Below, in pieces: positions 1-5,950 of a stretch of 9,446 nt of DNA; positions within the stretch are counted from its first letter, which is position 1; the number at the start of each line of letters is the position of its first letter. This DNA is from FEN-680 sp036781505 (GTDB lineage: Bacteria > Actinomycetota > Geothermincolia > Fen-727 > Anoxymicrobiaceae), in assembly GCA_036781505.1 (NCBI GenBank), contig DAIQAV010000087.1:1-9446 (forward strand). The letters are read 5' to 3'. Under the pieces are notes generated by a model that searched no databases, had not been told where the DNA came from, and saw only the letters and a program-made list of their open reading frames with translations. The position numbers and the translations under genes were made by a program.

Positions 1-53
1 CCCGAACCTCCCGGTCCGTAGCCGGACGCTCTATCCAATTGAGCTACGGGCGC
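1..53 (-). tRNA. tRNA-Arg(ACG), 3' part missing
   Basis: Read on the minus strand from position 53, the sequence gives a 7-nt acceptor strand GCGCCCG, TA, a D-arm closed by GCTC/GAGC, then an anticodon arm TCCGG-CTACGGA-CCGGG. Loop position 33 is T and positions 34-36 are ACG, so the anticodon reads arginine CGN codons (after A34-to-inosine editing, as known for this isoacceptor). The T-arm has just begun at the window edge, so the 3' half of the T-arm and the acceptor are not visible. It follows tRNA-Ser in the same direction about 100 bp downstream and is probably co-transcribed with it. Confidence 0.92.
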
Positions 54-109
54 GTCTCCATATCTGATTCGTGGGGGAATCCTCCCCCCGGAAATAAATA
101 GCCCCCCCT

Positions 110-126
110 GCGGGTTCGAATCCCGC
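110..126 (+). repeat. isolated T-arm-like hairpin (possible tRNA remnant)
   Basis: The plus strand carries GCGGG-TTCGAAT-CCCGC, a perfect 5-bp stem with a 7-nt loop matching the tRNA T-loop consensus. It points opposite to both flanking tRNA genes. No D-arm, anticodon arm or matching 5' acceptor strand could be found upstream on the plus strand, and the 13 nt from the stem to the next CCA (about 127-139) do not fit a normal 7+1+3 tRNA end. It is therefore not called a gene. It may be a tRNA relic, an attachment-site fragment or a processing hairpin in the tRNA transcript. Confidence 0.4.
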
Positions 127-154
127 AAGGAGTAGTCCATTCGCTTCGCTCATC

Positions 155-246
155 TGGCGGAGGGGGTGGGATTCGAACCCACGTACCGGTTCTCCCGGTA
201 AAACGCTTAGCAGGCGTCTCCCTTACGGCCACTCGGGCACCCCTCC
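155..246 (-). tRNA. tRNA-Ser(GCT)
   Basis: This is a complete class II tRNA on the minus strand, about 92 nt including an encoded CCA (155-157). The acceptor stem GGAGGGG/CCCCTCC is perfect and the discriminator base is G. The anticodon arm is GACGC-CTGCTAA-GCGTT with T33 and anticodon GCT, decoding AGC/AGT. A long variable arm (ACCGG-GAGAA-CCGGT), typical of serine tRNAs, precedes the T-arm GTGGG-TTCGAAT-CCCAC. An extended -10 promoter lies a few bases upstream of its 5' end, so it is probably the first gene of the Ser-Arg tRNA transcript. Confidence 0.96.
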
Positions 247-256
247 GTGGAACTTG

Positions 257-265
257 ATTATAACA
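257..265 (-). promoter_or_regulatory. extended -10 promoter of the tRNA-Ser/tRNA-Arg transcript
   Basis: The minus strand reads TGTTATAAT: a perfect TATAAT (257-262) with the TGn extension (263-265). The predicted start near 250 leaves a leader of only about 4 nt before the tRNA-Ser acceptor at 246. No good -35 box is visible 16-18 bp upstream, which fits an extended -10 promoter. A short dyad AGGC-AAA-GCCT (265-275) overlaps the spacer; its meaning is unknown. Confidence 0.65.
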
Positions 266-330
266 GGCAAAGCCTACCGAATAGGAGCATCCCCGCCCGG
301 GGTGGAGGTGGCCGTCGCTTCACAGAAACG

Positions 331-1629
331 CTAGCCTGGCACGGCCGGGCTCGCCCAGGCATCGTCAGGTCCACCGCCCACCAGTCGAGGGAAGGCTATC
401 ACCAGCGCCGCGACGCCGATGCAAACGGCCCCGCCGAGAGCGAGGCTGAACGGTACTGACCGCACGTCCGACAGGTAGGCGAGGAAGACCCCGCCTATCG
501 CGGATATCCCCACGTAGACGATTATGAACAGGCTCGAGGCCCTGCCTCTCATGTCCCTCGTCGAGCGGTTCAGCAGCATCGCGTTCGCCGCGGAGCCGGC
601 TACGATGAAGCTGGCGGCCGAGCCGAACGAAGCGATGCACGAGAGGAAAAACGGCCGGAACAGCCCGAAGGCGACGAGCATTATCCCCAGCGATAGAAAA
701 GAGCCCTGTATCAGGGTGGGCTCTTTCACGAAGCGGATAAGGTAGCTCACCAGCAGTGAGCCCACGATGGCGCCCAGCCCGGTCGTGGCCAGCAGGACGC
801 CGTAGGCGCTGCTCCCCCCGTGGAGCACGTCCTGTACCAGCCCGGGGATGAGCACGATGTAAGACATGCCGAAGAAAGCGACGACGGACAGGACGGACAG
901 AAGATAGGTCATCCACCTGTTGTCCCAGGCGTAGGAAAAGCCGTCCAGAACGCTGTGCATCATCCTCTCTTCAGTCGGCTCGGGCGCTCGCTGCGGGCGG
1001 ATGAAGAACAGGGCGACTATGACGAAGCCGAAGGTCACCGCGTTGATGTAAAAGGCCACCGCTGGTGAGGAGAAGGCGAGGATGGCCGCGGCTATGAGTG
1101 GCCCCACCAGTCGGGCCGCGTTCCACTGCGCGCTGGAGAGCGCGATCGCGTTCAACACGTCCTCGCGCGGCACGATGTCCGGGAGCAACGATTCCCACGC
1201 GGGGAAGCTGATGGCCACTCCTACGCCGATGACCCCGACAGTGATCAGTATCACGGCCTTGTTGTCGACGCTGAAGGATGCGGCCACCGCCAGCGCGAAC
1301 GCGCCGGCCATCATGATGATTTCGCTCAAGATGAGCAGCCCGCGACGGTCGTACCTGTCCGCCAGAGCTCCCGTGAACGGCACCAGGAACATGACCGGGA
1401 CGAAGTTGACCAGGTTGACCGTCCCCACCCAGCTGTTGGAGTGGAGGACATTCTTGATGAGCCACAGCAGCGCAGCGGTCTGCACCCAGGTCCCCACGTT
1501 GCTGAAGAGCTCGCTGGTCCAGAGGATCGCGTAGTCGCGGTGGCCCAGGGCCGACAGCACCCCTCCATGGAACAGGGTACGGCGCGCCCCTTCCTCTGCC
1601 TGCTTGCCCCCTCCGGGTTCTGAATCCAT
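331..1629 (-). CDS. MFS transporter, EntS/MFS_3-type exporter
   Basis: A 432-residue polytopic inner-membrane protein of the major facilitator superfamily, most like the EntS/DHA3 exporter group. The N-terminal stretch HRDYAILWTSELFSNVGTWVQ (30-50) is the typical opening of this group. The cytoplasmic loop between helices 2 and 3 carries motif A, GALADRYDRRG (87-97). Hydrophobic segments run through about residue 415, in two halves separated by a charged loop (about 211-225, RPQRAPEPTEERM). Length is normal for the family, and members usually export siderophores, drugs or macrolides by proton antiport. The substrate cannot be read from the sequence. The ATG at 1629 lies about 11 nt after a GGGAGGA ribosome site. 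It ends with TAG, and no convincing terminator separates it from the tRNA promoter downstream. It is transcribed divergently from the SDR gene with a 233-bp gap. Confidence 0.88.
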   Translation of the reverse strand: MDSEPGGGKQAEEGARRTLFHGGVLSALGHRDYAILWTSELFSNVGTWVQTAALLWLIKNVLHSNSWVGTVNLVNFVPVMFLVPFTGALADRYDRRGLLILSEIIMMAGAFALAVAASFSVDNKAVILITVGVIGVGVAISFPAWESLLPDIVPREDVLNAIALSSAQWNAARLVGPLIAAAILAFSSPAVAFYINAVTFGFVIVALFFIRPQRAPEPTEERMMHSVLDGFSYAWDNRWMTYLLSVLSVVAFFGMSYIVLIPGLVQDVLHGGSSAYGVLLATTGLGAIVGSLLVSYLIRFVKEPTLIQGSFLSLGIMLVAFGLFRPFFLSCIASFGSAASFIVAGSAANAMLLNRSTRDMRGRASSLFIIVYVGISAIGGVFLAYLSDVRSVPFSLALGGAVCIGVAALVIAFPRLVGGGPDDAWASPAVPG

Positions 1630-1776
1630 GGATGCCGCGTTCCTCCCGCCCGCCTCGCTTCCCCTTGTTGAATAGGCCGGAAAATGAACTTATCCTGCCT
1701 GGCGCGGGGTCGCGGCATGGCCCTGGGGTCGGAATCCCGTCACTATAGCCAGATTAAGTTTCCGGCGTTTCTCTTA

Positions 1777-1805
1777 TTGGAAACGGCGGCTCGCTCGTAT
1801 AAACT
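1777..1805 (+). promoter_or_regulatory. candidate promoter of the SDR gene
   Basis: TTGGAA (1777-1782) resembles a -35 box. Downstream, TATAAA (1798-1803, spacer 15) or TAAACT (1800-1805, spacer 17) could serve as the -10. The start point would fall near 1810, leaving a leader of about 50 nt that contains the palindrome at 1824-1839. Weak to moderate match by eye only. Confidence 0.45.
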
Positions 1806-1823
1806 ACTCTGTTGGTGCATTAA

Positions 1824-1839
1824 GGAGAGCAGGCTCTCC
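1824..1839 (+). promoter_or_regulatory. perfect palindrome, operator-like, in the SDR leader
   Basis: GGAGAGC-AG-GCTCTCC: two perfect 7-nt arms separated by 2 nt. It sits between the candidate promoter (1777-1805) and the ribosome site AGGGGG (1851-1856). Size and symmetry fit a dimeric repressor site. Because the 2-nt gap is too short for a full-length RNA hairpin loop, a protein-binding site is likelier than a leader hairpin. No regulator gene is adjacent, and the binding protein is unknown. Confidence 0.45.
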
Positions 1840-1862
1840 AAGAAAGATACAGGGGGTTAACC

Positions 1863-2702
1863 ATGGTTCAGGACCTTCATGGGAAATGGGTGCTCTTATC
1901 GGGCGCCGCGAGCGGTATCGGCAAGGAGACCTGCCTGCTCCTGGTCAACGAGGGCGCCAACTTCGTCATCATCGACATCGACGAGGACGGCTTGAGGACG
2001 ACCGCCGATCAGCTGGAATCACTCGGCTCCAAGGTCATATGGAAAGTAGTCGACGTGACCAAGAAAGAGCAGATCCAGGAGCTGGCGGCCGAGGTCACGG
2101 GCAAGATCGGGACGGTCGACGTCCTGGTGAACAACGCGGGCATCGGCCACAACGAGGACCTGCGCCACACCTCCGACGAGACCTGGAAGCGCCTGATGGC
2201 TATCAACTTCTTCGCGGTGCTGGACATGGTCAACGCGTTCCTGCCCTCGATGATCGCCAAGGGCGGGGGGCAGATAGTGAACATGTCCACCGGGCAGGTG
2301 TTCTTCCCGGTCCCGACCTGGGGCGCCTACGCCGCCAGCAAAGCCGCGCTCGCCACCTACTCCGAGTGCCTGACCTGGGAGCTGGGGCTGTTCAAGATCC
2401 GCGTGACCACGGTCTTCCCGGGGCTCATCAGCACGCCATTCTACAAAGACGTCCACGCGGGCACGCTGCCTCAGAAGATCGTGCTCTGGTACATAAACGC
2501 TCTGGGCTCGACGCCGCAGGCCATGGCGCGCAAGATCGTCAGGGGCATCAAGCATCGCAGGCGCAGGGTCATCCAGTCGTTCATCAACTGGATGGACTAC
2601 ATCCCCAAGAGGCTGTCCCCGATGGCGTTCGACATCGGCGGGGACCTCTTCGCGCAGGCGCTCTGCGACCGGCGCAAGGAGATCAGGCCCGACGAGGATT
2701 GA
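1863..2702 (+). CDS. SDR-family NAD(P)-dependent oxidoreductase
   Basis: A 279-residue classical short-chain dehydrogenase/reductase, probably a cytosolic enzyme oxidising or reducing an alcohol/carbonyl pair. The cofactor loop is SGAASGIG (13-20), with Ser in place of the usual first Thr. The second strand ends in Asp38 (VIIDID), which in this family favours NAD(H) over NADP(H). NNAG is at 90-93. The catalytic tetrad is visible as Asn115, Ser142 (MSTG), Tyr156 and Lys160 (YAASK), followed by FPGLISTPFY, the usual PG segment. The C-terminal part (about 215-279) is basic then amphipathic (KHRRRRVIQ), somewhat longer than minimal family members, and may bind substrate or touch the membrane. The ATG at 1863 follows AGGGGG by 6 nt. 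It appears to be transcribed alone. The substrate is not identifiable. Confidence 0.92.
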   Translation: MVQDLHGKWVLLSGAASGIGKETCLLLVNEGANFVIIDIDEDGLRTTADQLESLGSKVIWKVVDVTKKEQIQELAAEVTGKIGTVDVLVNNAGIGHNEDLRHTSDETWKRLMAINFFAVLDMVNAFLPSMIAKGGGQIVNMSTGQVFFPVPTWGAYAASKAALATYSECLTWELGLFKIRVTTVFPGLISTPFYKDVHAGTLPQKIVLWYINALGSTPQAMARKIVRGIKHRRRRVIQSFINWMDYIPKRLSPMAFDIGGDLFAQALCDRRKEIRPDED

Positions 2703-2773
2703 TTGAAAGCAGGCCCGGATAGAGCGAGCGGAGGGCGCCGTCACGCCCCCCGTCTCGATGATGTTTTTCAGGG

Positions 2774-2800
2774 TTGATTTCGGGGGTTATCGTATATAAT
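2774..2800 (+). promoter_or_regulatory. sigma70-type promoter of the small membrane protein
   Basis: TTGATT (2774-2779) and a perfect TATAAT (2795-2800) with a 15-bp spacer, slightly short. The start would lie near 2807, about 28 nt before the first possible start codon. This is among the clearest -10 boxes in the window and is followed by a single gene and a strong terminator. Confidence 0.6.
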
Positions 2801-2834
2801 TCTCGTGGTCGACCGACATACTACCTAGGAAGGG

Positions 2835-3221
2835 GTGGTGTACTTGATACCATACGACAGCTTCCTTATCGACGGTCCCTGGCTCCTGTCCATCGGCTTT
2901 ATCGTGGGCAAGATCCTCAATAAGGCCATCGAGGACATGGACCAGCGAAAGAAGACGGTGTGGTGGATCAGCCTGGCCACTATCCTCAGCTTCTGGATCA
3001 CCAGCATATCGCTCTACTTCAACCTGGAGTGGGTGCGTTGGATGTGGGAGATGTGCGGCGCGGAGTCAGGGCGCGACTGGATGATAAACAGCGGCGTCTT
3101 CAACTTCGACCACGAGAACGTCAGCACGACCGGCCACGCGCTCGCGGCCATGATGTTCCTGACCTACCCGATCTGGCTCAAGCTTGGTTTCAAGCTCGCC
3201 GGCGAGGGCAAGTGCGAGTAG
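2835..3221 (+). CDS. small membrane protein of unknown function
   Basis: I do not recognise this family. The 128-residue product has three likely membrane segments: about 14-28 (PWLLSIGFIVGKIL), 42-62 (VWWISLATILSFWITSISLYF) and 100-120. The loop between the second and third segments is rich in Trp, Asp/Glu and Asn (about 64-97, including EWVRWMWEMCG and FNFDHENVSTTGH) and may hold the functional site; the first loop is charged (IEDMDQRKK). The start is uncertain. GTG at 2835 or 2838, or TTG at 2844, all lie near the AGGAAGGGG ribosome site (2828-2835 region), with TTG 2844 having the most usual spacing (8 nt). An in-frame TAG at 2826-2828 excludes anything further upstream. The gene has its own promoter and terminator, so it looks monocistronic. 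Confidence 0.75.
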   Translation: MVYLIPYDSFLIDGPWLLSIGFIVGKILNKAIEDMDQRKKTVWWISLATILSFWITSISLYFNLEWVRWMWEMCGAESGRDWMINSGVFNFDHENVSTTGHALAAMMFLTYPIWLKLGFKLAGEGKCE

Positions 3222-3253
3222 CTCACGACTTTTAGAAAACGGGTAACGACCTT

Positions 3254-3288
3254 TCCGGGGTGCCCAGGCGGCGCCCCGGATTTTTTTT
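3254..3288 (+). terminator. strong rho-independent terminator
   Basis: An 11-bp stem (3254-3264 TCCGGGGTGCC with 3270-3280 GGCGCCCCGGA, one G-T wobble) closes a 5-nt loop and is followed at once by eight T residues (3281-3288). It lies 32 bp after the stop of the small membrane protein and should isolate that gene from purC. Confidence 0.92.
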
Positions 3289-3477
3289 GCTCGCGCCGGC
3301 GGATTCTCAATCGCCGACCAATCTGATATTACTTATGCGTTCGCGTAGCGCCGGGCTCGCGCCGGCTTTGTACGAATGTCCGACTTTGAATAGCGTGGGC
3401 CTTGCTCCCGCTGAGCCTGGTATCTGGCTCGGCGAGGGTCTGACCCCGGAACTTGCATGCTATAGACAGGGGGCGCA
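3289..3477 (+). other. purC upstream region
   Basis: 189 bp between the terminator and purC. It holds a 12-bp direct repeat GCTCGCGCCGGC (3289-3300 and 3355-3366) and a small bulged hairpin at 3297-3316 (CGGCGGATT-CTC-AATCGCCG). The purC ribosome site AGGGGG (3468-3473) comes 4 nt before the ATG. I found no convincing promoter with a usable leader, and no sequence I can identify as a purine riboswitch. Confidence 0.5.
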
Positions 3478-4359
3478 ATGGAAGTCATCACCGATACCTC
3501 TTTCCTCGGCCTGCCGCTCTTCCGCCGGGGCAAGGTGCGCGACATCTACGAGGTGGGCGACCTCCTCCTCATAATCAGCACCGACCGCATCTCCGCGTTC
3601 GACGTGATCATGGCAGAGGGAATCCCCGGCAAGGGGGAGGTCCTCAACCAGCTGGCTGCATTCTGGTTTGAAAAGACCGCGGACATCATCGAGAACCACG
3701 TGGTCACGACCGATATGAGCCGGCTCCCGGCGGACCTGCTCCCCTTCAAGGACCAGCTCCAGGGGCGCTCGATGCTGGTCCTCAAGGCCCAGCCGCTGCC
3801 TGTGGAGTGCGTCGTGCGGGGGTACCTGGCCGGCAGCGGCTGGAAGGACTACCAGCAGACCTCCTCGGTCTGCGGGATCCCTCTTCCACCCGAGCTGAGG
3901 CTCGCCGACAGGCTGCCCGAACCGATCTTCACCCCTTCGACCAAGGCGGACATCGGGGAGCACGACGAGAACGTCACGATGAGAACCATAGAGGAGCAGA
4001 TCGGCAAAGCGCTCGCTCGCGAGATCGAGACCGCCAGCCTGGCGCTGTACACTCGCGGCTGCGAGATCGCCGAGTCCCACCAGATAATCCTCGCGGACAC
4101 CAAGTACGAGTTCGGGACCTGCGAAGGCAGGATGATACTGATCGACGAGATCTTCACGCCCGACTCCTCGCGCTTCTGGCCGCGTCAGAAGTGGGAGCCG
4201 GGACACGAGCAGGAGAACCTGGACAAGCAGGTGCTCCGAGACTACCTGGAGACGCTTGACTGGGAAAAGAAGCCACCTCCGCCCCCGCTTCCGCCGGAGA
4301 TAATCGAGAAGACGGCCGAGACTTACCAGTACATCAAGGAAGTCCTGCTGGGAGAGTGA
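3478..4359 (+). CDS. purC: phosphoribosylaminoimidazole-succinocarboxamide synthase (SAICAR synthase)
   Basis: A 293-residue cytosolic enzyme of purine synthesis that joins aspartate to CAIR with ATP to give SAICAR (EC 6.3.2.6). The N-terminal ATP-grasp-like region contains RRGKVRDIYEVGD (16-28) and STDRISAFDV (34-43). Family signature 1 is LPVECVVRGYLAGS (107-120) and signature 2 is LADTKYEFG (205-213). KADIGEHDENVT (156-167) and LIDEIFTPDSSRFWP (221-235) are also as in the family. A proline run near the C-terminus (265-273) precedes the usual amphipathic tail. Length is that of the ~290-residue bacterial form. The ATG at 3478 follows AGGGGG by 4 nt. No other pur gene is visible; it is followed after 4 bp by a lipid-kinase-like gene with which it is probably co-transcribed. 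Confidence 0.97.
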   Translation: MEVITDTSFLGLPLFRRGKVRDIYEVGDLLLIISTDRISAFDVIMAEGIPGKGEVLNQLAAFWFEKTADIIENHVVTTDMSRLPADLLPFKDQLQGRSMLVLKAQPLPVECVVRGYLAGSGWKDYQQTSSVCGIPLPPELRLADRLPEPIFTPSTKADIGEHDENVTMRTIEEQIGKALAREIETASLALYTRGCEIAESHQIILADTKYEFGTCEGRMILIDEIFTPDSSRFWPRQKWEPGHEQENLDKQVLRDYLETLDWEKKPPPPPLPPEIIEKTAETYQYIKEVLLGE

Positions 4360-4363
4360 GCCG

Positions 4364-5188
4364 GTGCGGCTGCGACGTGGTTCGAGCGACAAGTACCTGG
4401 TGATCATCAACCCGATGTCTCGCATGGGCAAAGGCCTTCGCAAAGCACTCTGGCTGATCTCCAGGCTCGTCATCCGGCGAATCGACTTCGAGACCGTTCT
4501 CACACGCACCGCGGGCCACGCGGAGAAGATCGTGGCCGAGCTCGACCACCACGTCGACGGGATAGTCGCCATCGGTGGAGACGGCACCGTCCAGGAGATC
4601 GTGAACGGCCTGATGAAGCGGCCGCCGGACGACCGCCCGGTTCTGGCCGTGGTCCCGGCCGGCCGGGGCAACGACTTCGCGCGTCTCATCGGCATCGGCA
4701 AGAGCAGGCGCAAGGCGCTGCAGTTCCTGCTGGGCGCCGATGTCACCGAGGTCGACCTGCTGAAGTTCAACGGGAGGTACGCCACCAACGTGATAGGCCT
4801 GGGATACGACGCGTCGGTGGCCGACCGAGCACAGTACTACAAGCGTTTCCCGCTGGTGAGGTATGTCTTCGCGGCTCTGTACCTCATCTGGAAGAAACCG
4901 CCCCGCCTGCCGATGCGAATCGAGCACGAGCAGGGCACCTGGGACGGCGAGTTTCTCATCGTCGTAGTGGGGCACACCAGGAAGTTCGCGCGGCACGTCC
5001 GGATATTCAACGGCCTGCGCGTGGACGGAGGGGTGATGAAGATCGCGGCTTTCAGGCCGGGGCCCAGGCCGCTCTCCCTGCTGGTGCTCGCGTCGGCCGC
5101 GGTGGGCCTCGCCACCGCCTGGCCGCAGGCGACTGTGGCCGAGACCGACTGGGTTGAGATCACACCTGCCACGACGGTGAAGGCATAG
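4364..5188 (+). CDS. diacylglycerol kinase-family lipid kinase, truncated by an in-frame TAG
   Basis: A member of the DagK/YegS/BmrU lipid kinase family, which phosphorylates diacylglycerol or related lipids at the membrane. The catalytic N-domain shows IINPMSRMGKG (14-24), the nucleotide loop IGGDGTVQEIVNG (70-82) and PAGRGNDFAR (98-107). EVDLLKFNG and NVIGLGYDASVA (129-153) open the second domain. The GTG at 4364 follows purC by 4 bp, with GGGAG at the purC end as ribosome site. Translation as read stops at TAG 5186-5188 after VKA. Codons 5189-5284 continue in the same frame with ADGDLFYLPEGQ and TLRVELLRAALKVKTP, matching the conserved C-terminal 'DG...P...VrV.p.ALkV..P' strand of the family. 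The full reading, about 307 residues, is the usual length, whereas 274 is short. It may be a recent pseudogene, a read-through product, or the result of a sequencing error. Confidence 0.85.
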   Translation: MRLRRGSSDKYLVIINPMSRMGKGLRKALWLISRLVIRRIDFETVLTRTAGHAEKIVAELDHHVDGIVAIGGDGTVQEIVNGLMKRPPDDRPVLAVVPAGRGNDFARLIGIGKSRRKALQFLLGADVTEVDLLKFNGRYATNVIGLGYDASVADRAQYYKRFPLVRYVFAALYLIWKKPPRLPMRIEHEQGTWDGEFLIVVVGHTRKFARHVRIFNGLRVDGGVMKIAAFRPGPRPLSLLVLASAAVGLATAWPQATVAETDWVEITPATTVKA

Positions 5189-5287
5189 GCGGACGGCGAC
5201 CTTTTCTACCTGCCGGAAGGTCAGACACTGCGCGTCGAGCTGCTGCGCGCGGCGTTGAAGGTCAAGACACCGATAGGAAAAAGATAG
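5186..5287 (+). pseudogene. severed C-terminal segment of the lipid kinase (after an in-frame TAG)
   Basis: In the frame of the kinase gene, TAG at 5186-5188 is followed by 32 intact codons (5189-5284) and a second TAG (5285-5287). The encoded residues begin ADGDLFYLPEGQ and end ALKVKTPIGKR, the expected last strand of the family's second domain. No start codon with a ribosome site precedes them, so they are not a separate gene. The bases around the stop can be explained as a 6-nt insertion: AAGGCGGAC would read KAD without a stop, whereas the window has AAGGCATAGGCGGAC. Confidence 0.75.
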
Positions 5288-5300
5288 GAAACCCCGCTAT

Positions 5301-5333
5301 ATGCAAAATGGGTGCCTGGCACCAATTTTGCAT
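5301..5333. repeat. 33-bp near-perfect palindrome, REP-like
   Basis: Arms ATGCAAAATGGGTGCC (5301-5316) and GGCACCAATTTTGCAT (5318-5333) pair over 16 positions with one mismatch, around a single central T. It sits between the converging lipid kinase and lipoprotein genes. The core GGTGCCTGGCACC looks like a dispersed bacterial intergenic palindrome. An inverted 10-bp half-copy follows at 5348-5357. As RNA it could act as a bidirectional terminator stem, although neither side has a long T-run. Confidence 0.8.
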
Positions 5334-5335
5334 TT

Positions 5336-5842
5336 CTACTGGGTACCGCCAGGCACCGGCGGAGTCCCCGCGCCCAGGCCGATGACCGTCTGGCCCTTGT
5401 GGTCGACGGTCCCGGGTCCGATGGTGATCATCTTGTACTTGTCGCCCTCTTTCCAGGCCAGGATCGTGGAGTTCTTCCCCGCCTCGACCACGGGCATCTC
5501 CTTGAACTCCGGCTTTCCCGAGAGCTTGTCCTTGTACCAGGCAATGACCGGGTCCGTGCCGTCGGTGGTCCACATCTGCGCGGCGATGACCTCTTTCTTG
5601 CCTGACGCGTCGGTCGTGGTGAGGGCGGAGTTCTCGTCCATCTGCGCACCGGGGTAGACGGGCACGCCGAGCTCGGCTTCTGTCGGCACGGCCGTCCTGG
5701 TCGCCGTCGACGCCGGCTTGCTCTTTGGTGAGGTCGGGGTAGTCGCCTTCGACGTCCCGGAACTCCCACAGCCCGCGGCCAGCATGCCGGCGAGCAGCGC
5801 AACGAACACGACGACGATCAGCGCACTGTTGTTCTTTCTCAT
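5336..5842 (-). CDS. small secreted lipoprotein of unknown function
   Basis: A 168-residue predicted lipoprotein. The N-terminus has two basic residues, a hydrophobic stretch (about 8-20) and the lipobox LAAGC with Cys25 as the lipid-modified residue, so it should be anchored on the outer face of the cytoplasmic membrane. Residues 26-55 are a Ser/Thr/Pro/Lys-rich linker. The folded domain opens with ELGVPVYPGAQ (57-67) and contains DPVIAWYKDKL (97-107), a 'YPGA ... WY..KL' layout seen in small bacterial lipoproteins without assigned function. The ATG at 5842 has GGGAGGAG a few bases upstream. The last codons (…VPGGTQ) overlap the inverted half-copy of the palindrome, so its natural end may have been altered. 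It has its own upstream promoter-like site and appears monocistronic. Confidence 0.82.
   Translation of the reverse strand: MRKNNSALIVVVFVALLAGMLAAGCGSSGTSKATTPTSPKSKPASTATRTAVPTEAELGVPVYPGAQMDENSALTTTDASGKKEVIAAQMWTTDGTDPVIAWYKDKLSGKPEFKEMPVVEAGKNSTILAWKEGDKYKMITIGPGTVDHKGQTVIGLGAGTPPVPGGTQ
5348..5357. repeat. inverted half-copy of the palindrome core
   Basis: GCCAGGCACC is the exact reverse complement of 5311-5320 (GGTGCCTGGC) inside the 33-bp palindrome. It lies within the final codons of the lipoprotein gene. The two could pair with each other as an alternative hairpin. Confidence 0.5.
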
Positions 5843-5913
5843 CTCTCCTCCCGGTTTCAGCGGAATTCCCGGAGCGCGAGACCCCGAGGCGCCGGCGAAT
5901 GTTCCTGCGCATA

Positions 5914-5942
5914 ATTGTATTAGACTTTTGTGTCTCGCATAA
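5914..5942 (-). promoter_or_regulatory. candidate promoter of the lipoprotein gene
   Basis: The minus strand has TACAAT (5914-5919), a good -10 box, with TTATGC (5937-5942) 17 bp upstream as a weak -35. A small dyad AGAC-N6-GTCT lies in the spacer. The start would be near 5907, giving a leader of about 65 nt. It lies just beyond the terminator of the acyl-CoA operon, where a new promoter would be expected. Confidence 0.45.
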
Positions 5943-5950
5943 AGATGGAT

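Noticed and set aside
110..145. A complete plus-strand tRNA (or tRNA-Sec) ending near 139
   Set aside because: Only the T-arm fits. No D-arm, anticodon arm or complementary 5' acceptor strand could be found, and the 3' spacing to CCA is wrong for a normal or selenocysteine tRNA.
1886..2722. 278-codon plus-strand frame overlapping the SDR gene
   Set aside because: Shadow of the SDR gene in another frame; it is Arg/Gly/His-rich and has no recognisable motif.
2730..2768. Terminator after the SDR gene
   Set aside because: GGGCG/CGCCC can pair, but the stem is short and the T-run lies about 15 nt too far downstream.
3458..3466. Extended -10-like TGCTATAGA just before purC
   Set aside because: It would start transcription inside the ribosome site, about 5 nt before the ATG, so it is probably chance.
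3460..4788. 442-codon minus-strand open frame opposite purC
   Set aside because: It is antisense to purC and the kinase gene, both of which have clear family motifs. Its composition is that of a shadow frame.
5186..5188. TAG read as pyrrolysine or another amino acid
   Set aside because: TAG is the commonest ordinary stop in this window (six of nine gene ends), and no pyl gene is visible. Nonsense mutation, leaky read-through or sequence error is simpler.
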